Assembly (NCBI GenBank): GCA_020161815.1 | Contig: JAIUOP010000003.1 | Location: 92,536 to 156,535, forward strand | Direction of reading: 5' to 3' | Length of the DNA stretch: 64,000 nucleotides | DNA from: Actinomycetota bacterium | GTDB taxonomy: Bacteria; Actinomycetota; Actinomycetes; Actinomycetales; Dermatophilaceae | Part shown: in pieces, positions 52,633 through 61,076 of the stretch | Layout: each line of letters starts with the position of its first letter | How positions within the stretch are numbered: position 1 is the stretch's first letter | Made by a program: the position numbers and the translations under genes | The notes under the pieces: generated by a model | What the model was told of the DNA's origin: nothing | What the model saw: only the letters and a program-made list of their open reading frames with translations | The model's database searches: none

Positions 52633-53009
52633 TGTTGATCGACTCCCATGTCCTCATCGACATCCTCGAAGACCGAGGTCGGATCGGCCGTCGCACACGA
52701 GCGCTGCTGCAGAAAGAGATGGTCCTCGTCTCCGCAGCCACCCTGTGGGAGCTCACGATCAAGGTGTTCGCCGGTCGGCTCCGCGTCCGAGGACATCTTG
52801 CTGCCGGGGTGGAGGAGGCGGGTTTCCGCCAGCTCCCGGTGTTGCCCGAGCACGCAGTGCGGATCGGGGAGGTCACGCAGCTTCAACACAGAGACCCATT
52901 TGACCGGCTCCTGCTCACACAGGCCCTCGTGGAGGGCCTCGACTTCTACACCTGGGACCGCTCGATCCTGGCAGCCGGTCTGCCCTTCGTCAGGGACGCC
53001 CGGGCCTGA
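52632..53009 (+). CDS. vapC: PIN-domain toxin (VapC)
   Basis: 125 residues. PIN active-site acids D4 (MLIDSHVLID), E40 (LWELTIK), D88/D91 (HRDPFDRLL) and D109 (TWDRSIL) are all present, so it looks intact. VapC toxins are Mg-dependent RNases that cut tRNA or rRNA. It overlaps the convergent methyltransferase by 20 nt. Confidence 0.93.
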   Translation: MLIDSHVLIDILEDRGRIGRRTRALLQKEMVLVSAATLWELTIKVFAGRLRVRGHLAAGVEEAGFRQLPVLPEHAVRIGEVTQLQHRDPFDRLLLTQALVEGLDFYTWDRSILAAGLPFVRDARA

Positions 53010-53598
53010 CCTCGAGCACGCGGAAGCCCTTGTGGCTCGCGAGGCGAGCACACGGCATGCCAAGCTCGCGTTCGATCCACGCGGCCAAGCTGTCGGACCC
53101 GAGGTTGCGCTGCACGACCAGGTATGCCGTGCCGTGGGCTCCCAGCCTGGGGAGCCACCTCCGCAGCAGGTCGTGGAGGGCCGCCTTGCCGATGCGGATC
53201 GGCGGGTTGGACCAGATCAGGTCGAAGGTCACCTCGTCCGGCACGTCGTCGGGCAGGGCAGTGCGAATAGCGTTCAGCCCCAGGCGATCTGCGTTGCGAG
53301 AGGTGAGGTCGAGGGAGCGTTCGTTGACGTCGACCGCGTGCACCGTCGCCTCCGGGGCGAGCATGGCCATCGACAGGGCGATGGGGCCCCACCCGCAGCC
53401 CAGGTCGAGGAAGGTGCCGGTCGGGGGTGGGTTGGGCACCTCGTCGAGCAGCACCTGGGTGCCCTTGTCCAGGCCGCCGGGGGAGAAGATCCCCGGCGCC
53501 ACCTCGACGCTCACATCCCGCCCCATGAGCCGCACGGCCACCGTGCGTCGCTCGTCGGCACACGCCGGCTGGGCCGTGAAGTAGTGGTCGTGGGTCAC
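52990..53598 (-). CDS. RsmC-like methyltransferase
   Basis: 202 residues. Motif I FLDLGCGWGPIALSMA, VDVNERSLDLTSRNA, and catalytic SNPPIRIG (N-P-P). This fits the MTS domain of 16S rRNA guanine-N2 methyltransferases (RsmC-like) without the N-terminal half of E. coli RsmC, the common actinobacterial form. GTG start with TAGCGT 8 nt upstream. Substrate inferred from family. Confidence 0.85.
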   Translation of the reverse strand: MTHDHYFTAQPACADERRTVAVRLMGRDVSVEVAPGIFSPGGLDKGTQVLLDEVPNPPPTGTFLDLGCGWGPIALSMAMLAPEATVHAVDVNERSLDLTSRNADRLGLNAIRTALPDDVPDEVTFDLIWSNPPIRIGKAALHDLLRRWLPRLGAHGTAYLVVQRNLGSDSLAAWIERELGMPCARLASHKGFRVLEVRPGRP

Positions 53599-53606
53599 GG
53601 GAGGCC

Positions 53607-53612
53607 ACGCTA
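53607..53612 (-). promoter_or_regulatory. -10 element TAGCGT
   Basis: On the minus strand TAGCGT ends 8 nt before the GTG of the RsmC-like gene. Confidence 0.45.
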
Positions 53613-53675
53613 GCGCCGGGCCGCCCCGAAAGTGGGTTGGGCCGGCCCCGGTGAGGATGAGAGGCTGGAGGGAAC

Positions 53676-55142
53676 ATGACTGAACGCAAACTCTTTTCCC
53701 AGCGTGCCGAGGCCCTCACCGACGACCGATTCGACGAGGACGGGTTCCTGCTCGGGGAGCCCTCCGCCCGCGACGACGGCGACCAGCTCGACCGTGAGGA
53801 ACGCGCCGCCCTCCGGCGCGTCCAGGGCCTGTCCACCGAGCTCGAGGACATCACCGAGGTCGAGTACCGCCAGCTGCGCCTGGAGCGGGTCGTCCTCGCC
53901 GCAGTCTGGTCCGAGGGCACGCTGCAGGACGCCGAGAACTCGATGCGCGAGCTCGCGGCCCTCGCCGAGACCGCCGGTGCCGAGGTCCTCGACGGCGTGA
54001 TCCAGCGACGCAGCCACCCCGACAAGGCGACCTACCTCGGCAAGGGCAAGGCGCACGAGCTGCGCGACATCGTCATCGCCGAGGGCGCCGACACCGTCAT
54101 CGCCGACACCGAGCTGGCGCCGAGCCAGCGGCGTGCCCTCGAGGACGTGGTCAAGGTCAAGGTCATCGACCGGACCGCGCTGATCCTCGACATCTTCGCC
54201 CAGCACGCGAAGTCCAAGGAGGGCAAGGCGCAGGTCGAGCTGGCCCAGATGCAGTACCTCCTGCCGCGCCTGCGTGGCTGGGGTGAGTCGATGTCCCGGC
54301 AGGCTGGTGGCCAGGTCGGCGGCGCCGGCCAGGGGATGGGCTCGCGGGGCCCGGGTGAGACCAAGATCGAGCTCGACCGGCGTCGCATCAACAGCCGGAT
54401 GGCCAAGCTGCGCCGCGAGATCAAGGAGATGAAGACGGTCCGCGACACCAAGCGCGGCAGTCGGCACGCGCGCGACATCCCGAGCGTGGCGATCGCGGGC
54501 TACACCAACGCGGGCAAGTCCTCCCTGCTCAACCGCCTCACCGGCGCCGGGGTGCTCGTCCAGAACCAGCTCTTCGCCACGCTCGACCCCACCGTGCGTC
54601 GGGCCGAGACTCCCGACGGGCGCGAGTACACCCTCGCCGACACCGTCGGCTTCGTGCGTCAGCTGCCCACCCAGCTCGTCGAGGCCTTCCGGTCCACCTT
54701 GGAGGAGGTCGGCGAGGCCGACCTGCTGCTCCATGTCGTGGACGGCTCGCACCCCGACCCCGAGGGCCAGATCTCGGCCGTGCGGGCTGTGCTCGCCGAC
54801 GTCGATGCCGCCGACGTCAAGGAAGTCATCATCGTCAACAAGGCCGACATCGCCGATCCGGAGGTGATCGACCGGCTCCTGCGGCACGAGAAGCACGCCA
54901 TCGCCGTGTCGGCGCGCACCGGCGCCGGCATGGACGCGCTGCGCGACCTCATCGCCGACGAGCTGCCCCGCCCCGACATCGAGGTCGAGGCGCTCGTCCC
55001 CTATGGCCGCGGTGACCTGATCAGCCGACTCCACGAGCAGGCCGAGGTGCTCGCCAGCGAGCACGTCGCCGAGGGCACCCGGGTCACCGCCCGCGTCAAG
55101 CCCGACCTGGCCGGCGAGTTGGCCCCGTATGCCGTCCGCTGA
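53676..55142 (+). CDS. hflX: Ribosome-associated GTPase HflX
   Basis: 488 residues. An acidic N-terminal extension, HflX domain (PDKATYLGKGKAHELRDIV, LILDIFAQHAKSKEGKAQVELAQMQYLLPRL), coiled coil, then the GTPase: G1 GYTNAGKSSLLN (about 275-282), G3 DTVGFVRQLP, G4 NKAD. It splits stalled ribosomes under stress. ATG after GGAGGGAAC. The end overlaps the next gene by 14 nt. Confidence 0.96.
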   Translation: MTERKLFSQRAEALTDDRFDEDGFLLGEPSARDDGDQLDREERAALRRVQGLSTELEDITEVEYRQLRLERVVLAAVWSEGTLQDAENSMRELAALAETAGAEVLDGVIQRRSHPDKATYLGKGKAHELRDIVIAEGADTVIADTELAPSQRRALEDVVKVKVIDRTALILDIFAQHAKSKEGKAQVELAQMQYLLPRLRGWGESMSRQAGGQVGGAGQGMGSRGPGETKIELDRRRINSRMAKLRREIKEMKTVRDTKRGSRHARDIPSVAIAGYTNAGKSSLLNRLTGAGVLVQNQLFATLDPTVRRAETPDGREYTLADTVGFVRQLPTQLVEAFRSTLEEVGEADLLLHVVDGSHPDPEGQISAVRAVLADVDAADVKEVIIVNKADIADPEVIDRLLRHEKHAIAVSARTGAGMDALRDLIADELPRPDIEVEALVPYGRGDLISRLHEQAEVLASEHVAEGTRVTARVKPDLAGELAPYAVR

Positions 55143-56070
55143 CCCGGTCCTTCGGCCCCAGCAGCCGGGGGACCTGCCCGCTGTCCTCGACCTGACCCGA
55201 CGCGCCTTCGGAGCCGAGGGCGAGGTCGTGGCCGGGCTGGTCGAGACACTCGCGACGACGCCGATCTATGGCACGCGCTTCGTCGTGGCCTGCGAGGGAG
55301 AGCGGATCATCGGGCACGTCGGCCTCACCGACGGCTGGATCGATGCCGTCGAGCGGCTCGTGCCGGTGCCGGTGCTGAGCCCGCTGTCCGTGGACCCCGG
55401 CCACCAGGGCTCGGGCCTGGGGCGGCTGCTGGTGGAGCGCGCACTGGCCGATGCCGAGGCCGCCGGAGCGCCGGCGGTCATCCTCGAGGGGGACCCGGCC
55501 TACTACGGGCGGCTCGGATTCGAGCCGGCCGAGGCACGCGGGGTGCTTCGCCCCTCGACGGCGATTCCCGACCGGGCCTTCCAGTGGGTGCGCCTGTCGG
55601 CGTACCAGCCGTGGATGCGCGGGCGGTTCGTGTACCCCGATGTCTTCTGGCGCCACGACGCCGTCGGCCTGCGGGACTGGCGGCGCCAAGGGTCCACCGG
55701 GCTGGAGGTCTCGACGGTGACCCTCGGGGCGCGCGACGTGCCCGCCCTGGTCGCCTTCTATGCCGCCCTGCTGGGGCTGGAGGCGCCGCACGTCGAGGCC
55801 GAGGACGACTGGGTGGCCCTGCGGGAGACCGGCGGACGGTCGCTGGCGGTCCAGCACGAGCCCGAGCAGGAGCCCGCCACCTGGCCCGCGCGCACCGGCC
55901 AGCAGCACATGCAGCTCCACCTCGAGATCCGCGTCGACGACCTCGAGGCCGGGATCGCCCACGCCCTGTCCTGCGGCGCGACGCCGGCGGACCACCAGCC
56001 GCAGGACGACGTGCGCGTGATGCTCGACCCGGAGGGGCACCCCTTCTGCCTCTGGGTCGAGACCGAGTAG
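55129..56070 (+). CDS. GNAT acetyltransferase fused to VOC (glyoxalase-like) domain
   Basis: 313 residues. Residues 1-180 are a YhbS-like GNAT domain (LSPLSVDPGHQGSGLGRLLVERAL; ILEGDPAYYGRLGFEPA). Residues 190-313 are a VOC domain (VTLGARDVPALVAFYAALLGLEAP; QLHLEIRVDDLEAGIAHALSCGA; LDPEGHPFCLWVE), which often binds metal or an antibiotic-like ligand. The fusion suggests acetylation of a small molecule held by the VOC part; unproven. The ATG lies in a GTATGCCG octamer inside the end of hflX. Confidence 0.85.
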   Translation: MPSADPVLRPQQPGDLPAVLDLTRRAFGAEGEVVAGLVETLATTPIYGTRFVVACEGERIIGHVGLTDGWIDAVERLVPVPVLSPLSVDPGHQGSGLGRLLVERALADAEAAGAPAVILEGDPAYYGRLGFEPAEARGVLRPSTAIPDRAFQWVRLSAYQPWMRGRFVYPDVFWRHDAVGLRDWRRQGSTGLEVSTVTLGARDVPALVAFYAALLGLEAPHVEAEDDWVALRETGGRSLAVQHEPEQEPATWPARTGQQHMQLHLEIRVDDLEAGIAHALSCGATPADHQPQDDVRVMLDPEGHPFCLWVETE

Positions 56071-56156
56071 CGCCTCCAGCGCAACCCGCCCCACGGCATG
56101 CCGGAGCATCGTTCCGCGGTGCGGTTGCTGGCGCACCCGCCGGTGTGGCGTCGGGC

Positions 56157-56162
56157 TAGCCT
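56157..56162 (+). promoter_or_regulatory. -10 element TAGCCT, leaderless start
   Basis: TAGCCT ends 6 nt before the ATG of the ABM-domain gene. Confidence 0.5.
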
Positions 56163-56168
56163 GCCGGG

Positions 56169-56744
56169 ATGAGCGCACCCCAGGACTCCGGTGACGTCGG
56201 TCGGGTCACCCGCATCGCCACGCGCCGCGCCCTGCCCGGCCGCGAGGCCGAGTACAAAGCCGTCGTCAGCGACCTCTTCGCGGCGATGGCGACCAGCCCC
56301 GGGTTCGTCGGGGCCGAGCTCATCCCGCCGCCGGAGACCGGCGGCGAGTACCAAGTGGTGACGCACTTCGCGCGCGAGGAGGCGCTTGCGGCCTGGGACG
56401 CCAGTGACCACCGTGAGCGGGTCCTCGAGCGGCTGCGCACCGTCGGCGAAGGGGAACCGGCCTATCGGCGGCTGACCGGGCTCGAGGCGTGGTTCGCCCC
56501 GGCCGTGGTGCCTGCGACGATGCATCCGCCGCGCCACCGGATGGCGCTGACGACCTGGCTGGGCATCTTCCCCACCGTCTCGCTGGTGATGTGGCTGCTC
56601 GGGCCACTGTGGACCCGGCTGAGGCTGCCCTTCCTGCTCGCCGTCGCCCTCAACACCGCACTCATCGTGGTGCTCATGACCTGGGTCGTCATGCCTCGAG
56701 TCACCCGCTGGCTGCGACCCTTCCTCACCAAACCCCCAGCGTGA
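56169..56744 (+). CDS. Antibiotic biosynthesis monooxygenase-like domain with membrane tail
   Basis: 191 residues. Residues 15-105 resemble the ABM dimeric ferredoxin-like fold (RIATRRALPGREAEYKAVVSDL, SPGFVGAELIPP, YQVVTHFAREEALAAWDASDHRE). Residues 125-180 hold two membrane spans (LTTWLGIFPTVSLVMWLLGPLW; FLLAVALNTALIVVLMTWVVMP). The combination is known in uncharacterised proteins. Function unknown; it may act on a quinone or lipid at the membrane face. Confidence 0.82.
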   Translation: MSAPQDSGDVGRVTRIATRRALPGREAEYKAVVSDLFAAMATSPGFVGAELIPPPETGGEYQVVTHFAREEALAAWDASDHRERVLERLRTVGEGEPAYRRLTGLEAWFAPAVVPATMHPPRHRMALTTWLGIFPTVSLVMWLLGPLWTRLRLPFLLAVALNTALIVVLMTWVVMPRVTRWLRPFLTKPPA

Positions 56745-56770
56745 GGAGCGGGTGTGGCGCGCCCGAGGCC

Positions 56771-59338
56771 TCAGAGCCGACGCAGCGCCGTCGACCGTAG
56801 GACGAGCTCGCCCACCTCATCGGTGGCGTCGAGGTCGACCTCGGCCTCGATGACCCAGTCGTGGTGCTCCTCGGGGTCGGCCAGCGTCTGCCGCACCAGC
56901 CAGGTCCGCGCTCGCTCCGGATCGGGGTCGATCGCGAGCAGGTGCGGGCCACGCGCGTTGGCGTCGAGCCCGATCTCGCCGTGTTCGTCCCAGTAGCCGC
57001 CCAAGGCCTCGTCCCAGGCGTCAATGTCCATGACGACCTGGCCCGGCGGCTCGGTGAGGTTCGCGCTCGCCTGCTCCACGGCATACAGGCCGGTGAGATC
57101 GTCGCGGGCGGCGAGCTCGACCCGACGCCACATCGCCTTGCGGATCATCGTCCGGAGCGCGGCCTCGTTGGCCGACAGCGGACGGACGGGCGCGGCGGCG
57201 ACACCGGTGTGCACGGTCGGGTTGTCCGGGTGGGTCATCGACTCCCACTCATCGAGCAGGGAGGAGTCGGTCTGGCGGATCGTCTCGCCGAGCCACTCGA
57301 TGATCTCCTCGAGCTCGGGGCTGCGGTGGCTCGCGGGGACGGTCTGGCGCAGGGTGCGGAAGGCGTCGGAGAGGTAGCGCAGCACCACGCCCTCGGAGCG
57401 CGCCAGGCCATAGCGACCGACGAGGTCGGTGAAGGACAGGCCGATCTCCCACATGTGGCGCAGCACCGACTTCGGCGAGAGGGCGTCGGCGGGCAGCCAG
57501 GGGTGCTGGGCGCGGTACATCTCGTAGGCCGGCTCGAGCAGGTCGGACAGGGGCTTGGGCCAGGTGACCTCCTCGAGGGCCTCCATCCGCTCTTCGTACT
57601 CGACGCCATCGGCCTTGAGCTCGGCGACGGCCTCGCCGCGGGCGACCCACTGCTGCTGGAGCAGGACGGGCATCGGGTCATCGAGGACGGACTCGATGAC
57701 CGAGATGACGTCGAGGGCCTGGGTGGGGGAGTCGGGCTCGATGAGTTCCAGTGCGGCGAGAGCGAAGTGGGCCAGTGGCTGGTTGAGGGCGAAGTCCTCC
57801 GGCAGGTCGATCGCGAGGTCGATGGTGCGGCCGTCGGGGCCCGGCTCGGGGAGTCGGCGGACGACACCGCTGTCCAGGAGGGAGCGCAGGAGTCGTATGC
57901 CGCGGCGCGCCAGGGCAGCCTGGCGAGCCGGGGTCTCGTGGTTGTCGCGCACGAGCCGGGAGAGGGCGCGCACCGGATCGCCGGGGCGGGCGATGACATT
58001 GAGGATCATCGCGTTGTCGATCCGCATGCGTGACTGGAGGGCCTCCGGGGCCGCGGCGACCAGCTTGTCGAAGGTCGCCTCGGTCCACACGATCTGCCCC
58101 GGAGCGGGCTTGACCCGCTGGACCCGCTTGATCTTCACCGGGTCATCGCCGGCCTTGGCGAGCCGGCGGGCGTTCTCCACGAGGTGCTCGGGAGCCTGAG
58201 CGACGACCTCGCCGCTGGTGTCATAGCCGGCGCGTCCGGCGCGCCCGGCGATCTGGTGGAACTCGCGCGCCTTGAGGATGCGCTCGCGCTGGCCGTCGAA
58301 CTTAGCGAGCTGGGTGAACAGCACGGTGCGGATCGGGACGTTGATGCCCACGCCCAGGGTGTCGGTGCCGCAGATGACCTTGAGCAGGCCCGCTTGGGCC
58401 AGCTGCTCGACGGTGCGGCGGTAGCGGGGCAGCATGCCGGCGTGGTGGACGCCGATCCCTCTGCGCAGCAAGCCATTCAGCGTCCTGCCGAAGCCGGCGG
58501 CGAACCGGACGGTTGCCAGGCGCTCGGCGATGGCGGCCTTCTCGTCCTTGGTCAGGAGCTGCATCGCGTGCAGCGACCGCGCATGCTCGGCGGCAGCGGC
58601 CTGACTGGGGTGCACGACGTAGACCGGGGCGCGATGGGTCGTGACGATCTCCTCGAGGGTGTCGCTCAGGGGGTCGAGGGACCAGTCGAAGGTCAGGGGC
58701 ACCGGACGCGCCGCGGTCGTCACCTCGGCGACCTCCCGACCGGTGCGCCTGGTCAGGTCGGTGCTGATCGCGCTCATGTCGCCGAGGGTGGCCGACATGA
58801 GGAGGAACTGGGTGTCCGTCAGCTCCAGCAGCGGCACCTGCCACGCCCAGCCGCGCTGCGGGTCGGCGTAGTAGTGGAACTCGTCCATGACGACCAGTCC
58901 GACGTCGGCCGAACTGCCCTCGCGCAGTGCGAGGTTCGCGAGCACCTCTGCGGTGCAGCAGATGATCGGCGCGACGGCGTTGACGCTGGCGTCGCCGGTG
59001 AGCAGCCCGACCTGGTCGGCGCCGAAGACTTCGCACAGGGCGAAGAACTTTTCGTTGACCAGGGCCTTGATCGGGGCGGTGTAGAAGCTCACGCGGTCGC
59101 CGGCGAGGGCGGCGAAGTGGGCCGCGGTCGCGACGAGGGACTTGCCCGAGCCGGTGGGCGTGGCCAGGACGACGTGCCGGCCGCTCAGGAGCTCGATGAC
59201 CGCCTCGTCCTGGTGGGGATAGAGGGCCAGGCCGGAGTCGGTCACCCAGTCGGTGAAGACGGCATACAGGGTGTCGGCGTCGTCGGTGACCGCCCCGAGG
59301 GCCACCTCGGTGAGGGGGTGGCGGGCGGTGTCGGTCAC
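56771..59338 (-). CDS. Ski2-like DEAD/DEAH-box helicase (DUF3516)
   Basis: 855 residues. Walker A ATPTGSGKSLVA, box II MDEFHYYADPQRGW, SAT in LLMSATLGDM, LKVICGTDTLGVGINVP and QIAGRAGRAGYD of superfamily 2, followed by a long DUF3516 C-terminal region ending VGELVLRSTALRRL. Probably an RNA helicase in RNA processing or decay. GTG start; divergent from the tandem-GNAT gene with 19 bp between start codons. Confidence 0.92.
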   Translation of the reverse strand: MTDTARHPLTEVALGAVTDDADTLYAVFTDWVTDSGLALYPHQDEAVIELLSGRHVVLATPTGSGKSLVATAAHFAALAGDRVSFYTAPIKALVNEKFFALCEVFGADQVGLLTGDASVNAVAPIICCTAEVLANLALREGSSADVGLVVMDEFHYYADPQRGWAWQVPLLELTDTQFLLMSATLGDMSAISTDLTRRTGREVAEVTTAARPVPLTFDWSLDPLSDTLEEIVTTHRAPVYVVHPSQAAAAEHARSLHAMQLLTKDEKAAIAERLATVRFAAGFGRTLNGLLRRGIGVHHAGMLPRYRRTVEQLAQAGLLKVICGTDTLGVGINVPIRTVLFTQLAKFDGQRERILKAREFHQIAGRAGRAGYDTSGEVVAQAPEHLVENARRLAKAGDDPVKIKRVQRVKPAPGQIVWTEATFDKLVAAAPEALQSRMRIDNAMILNVIARPGDPVRALSRLVRDNHETPARQAALARRGIRLLRSLLDSGVVRRLPEPGPDGRTIDLAIDLPEDFALNQPLAHFALAALELIEPDSPTQALDVISVIESVLDDPMPVLLQQQWVARGEAVAELKADGVEYEERMEALEEVTWPKPLSDLLEPAYEMYRAQHPWLPADALSPKSVLRHMWEIGLSFTDLVGRYGLARSEGVVLRYLSDAFRTLRQTVPASHRSPELEEIIEWLGETIRQTDSSLLDEWESMTHPDNPTVHTGVAAAPVRPLSANEAALRTMIRKAMWRRVELAARDDLTGLYAVEQASANLTEPPGQVVMDIDAWDEALGGYWDEHGEIGLDANARGPHLLAIDPDPERARTWLVRQTLADPEEHHDWVIEAEVDLDATDEVGELVLRSTALRRL

Positions 59339-59344
59339 GGCGCC

Positions 59345-59350
59345 TATCCT
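59345..59350 (+). promoter_or_regulatory. -10 element TATCCT, leaderless start
   Basis: TATCCT ends 7 nt before the ATG of the tandem-GNAT gene and lies inside the 19-bp divergent gap. Confidence 0.5.
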
Positions 59351-59357
59351 GCCCGGT

Positions 59358-60404
59358 ATGCCGCCCGCCCCCGACATCGTGACCCCGCGGCTGCTGCTTC
59401 GGGAGCCGACGGACGCCGACCGTGCGGTGTGGATCCGGTTGCATCGTGACCCGCGCACGTATGCCCACGCCCCGCACGCGATGGCGCCCACCGACGAGGC
59501 TGCGGGGGAGCAGTTCGACAAGGTGGTGAGGCACTGGGGCGAGCACGGCTTCGGCTACCACCTCGTGGAGCAGGACGGGTCCGTGGTGGGCTGTGGCGGC
59601 CTCAAGGTCAACCCGGCGACCGAGGACCACGGGAGGGAGCTCAATCTCTACTACCGACTGGCGTTCGAGGCCCACGGGCAGGGCTTGGCGCGTGAGGCTG
59701 CCCGGGCCTGGGTCGCCTGGGGCATCGAGTGGCTGCCGGCGCAACCGATCGTGGCCGCGGTCTCCGAGGGGAACCCGCGGTCGATCGCCACGGCGCGCTC
59801 CAGCGGCCTCGAGGAGTCGGGGCGGCGCCTCCTGCCCGGGGATCCGCCGGAGTTCGGAGCGGCCGTGATCCTCACGGCGCCATCGGTCGAGGTGGTGCGC
59901 GGCGAGGCGTTCGACGCCCCGACCCGTGAGGCGGTGCTCGACCTCTGGTGTGCCACGAATGACGCCGGGGGAGCGGTGGGCTTCCTCCCGGGCGCCCCGC
60001 GTGAGCGGGTGGCTGAGGCCTTGGCTGCCCACGAGCGTGGCATGACCGCCGGCGACGTGGCTGCGGTGCTGCTGCAGAGCGCGGCTGACCGCGCCGTCGT
60101 CGGGCTCGGCTTCTGGCAGCGGCCGACGAATCCACTGCTGCACCATCGGCGCACGGCCTACCGCGTGATGACCGACCCGGGGCGACGCGGCCGCAACCTC
60201 GGGCGCCTGCTCATGGGTGCGATGCACCGCGTGGCCCGTGCCGACGGCGCCGAGATCGGGGAGCTCGGGGTGCGCGGAGGTGACGGCACGGAGGACTTCT
60301 ATGCCGCCCTGGGATGGCGGGAGCTGGCGCGGCTGCCCGGTGGCATCCGCGTGGCACCGGGGGACGACCGCGACGACATCTCGATGTGGCGCCGCTTCGA
60401 CTGA
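59358..60404 (+). CDS. Tandem GNAT-domain acetyltransferase
   Basis: 348 residues, two GNAT modules. Module 1 (1-170) is RimJ/RimL-like: TPRLLLREPTDADRAVWIRLHRDP, ELNLYYRLAFEAHGQGLAREAARA, SEGNPRSIATARSSGLEE. Module 2 (175-348): YRVMTDPGRRGRNLGRLLMGAMHRVA and DFYAALGWRELARLPGGIRV. Both keep a recognisable acetyl-CoA loop (GQGLAREA; GRRGRNLG). Substrates unknown. The start ATG is within a GTATGCCG octamer. Confidence 0.85.
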   Translation: MPPAPDIVTPRLLLREPTDADRAVWIRLHRDPRTYAHAPHAMAPTDEAAGEQFDKVVRHWGEHGFGYHLVEQDGSVVGCGGLKVNPATEDHGRELNLYYRLAFEAHGQGLAREAARAWVAWGIEWLPAQPIVAAVSEGNPRSIATARSSGLEESGRRLLPGDPPEFGAAVILTAPSVEVVRGEAFDAPTREAVLDLWCATNDAGGAVGFLPGAPRERVAEALAAHERGMTAGDVAAVLLQSAADRAVVGLGFWQRPTNPLLHHRRTAYRVMTDPGRRGRNLGRLLMGAMHRVARADGAEIGELGVRGGDGTEDFYAALGWRELARLPGGIRVAPGDDRDDISMWRRFD

Positions 60405-60419
60405 GGTGGCGCCGCTTGC

Positions 60420-61013
60420 CTAGTGGATCTCGCGCACTCCGGGCGGGGTGAGCGCATGCATGAGGCGGTCGACGACCGGGCCGATGCCGACGATGACGAT
60501 GAGCGTGCCGACCCCGAGCGTGGCCCCGAGTGCCCAGCCGACGAGGGTGGTCACGAGCTGGAAGATCGAGTAGCTCCACTTGAACAGCAGGGGCGGGTCG
60601 AAGGCGAGCGCTGCGCCCTCGGCCGGGCCGGCGCCCAGGTCCACGGCCAGATAGGCGGCGACCCCCAGGCACAGGACGAGGAAGCCGGCGAGGAACTGCG
60701 CCGATCGCCATGCGAGCGACTCCGGGGCCGGCATCAGGTCGTGCACCGCCGAGACCGTGACGCCGACCACGACCGGTTGGACCAGGGTGCCGACCCCTGG
60801 ACGGTGCCGACGGGCGAGGGCCAGCAGCACGAGGAGGGCGCCGCAGATGGTGTTGACGATCCAGAACGCCACTGCCGTCGCCCCCGACAGGCCGCTGACG
60901 AGCATCGTGTAGCCGTCGGCGCCGAGCCGCGCCCGGAGCAGCAGCGCGATCCCGAGGCCGAGGACGACACAGCCCAGCACGAGCTGGAGGGGACGACGCA
61001 CGGAGGGGGCCAC
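60420..61013 (-). CDS. YczE/YyaS/YitT family membrane protein
   Basis: About 197 residues, five membrane spans: LQLVLGCVVLGLGIALLLRARLGADGYTMLVSGLS is the conserved first helix and loop; FQLVTTLVGWALGATLGVGTLIVIVGIGPVVD the last pair. GTG at 61013 chosen to avoid reading through the divergent promoter; the true start is uncertain. Family function unknown. Confidence 0.8.
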   Translation of the reverse strand: MAPSVRRPLQLVLGCVVLGLGIALLLRARLGADGYTMLVSGLSGATAVAFWIVNTICGALLVLLALARRHRPGVGTLVQPVVVGVTVSAVHDLMPAPESLAWRSAQFLAGFLVLCLGVAAYLAVDLGAGPAEGAALAFDPPLLFKWSYSIFQLVTTLVGWALGATLGVGTLIVIVGIGPVVDRLMHALTPPGVREIH

Positions 61014-61063
61014 CCCGGTAGCAAACCAGACTGCGTCACCGGTGAGGGCGCCGAGGCCGCCCC

Positions 61064-61069
61064 TACAGT
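61064..61069 (+). promoter_or_regulatory. -10 element TACAGT, leaderless start
   Basis: TACAGT ends 7 nt before the GTG of the GH63-like gene. Confidence 0.55.
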
Positions 61070-61076
61070 GAGGGGG

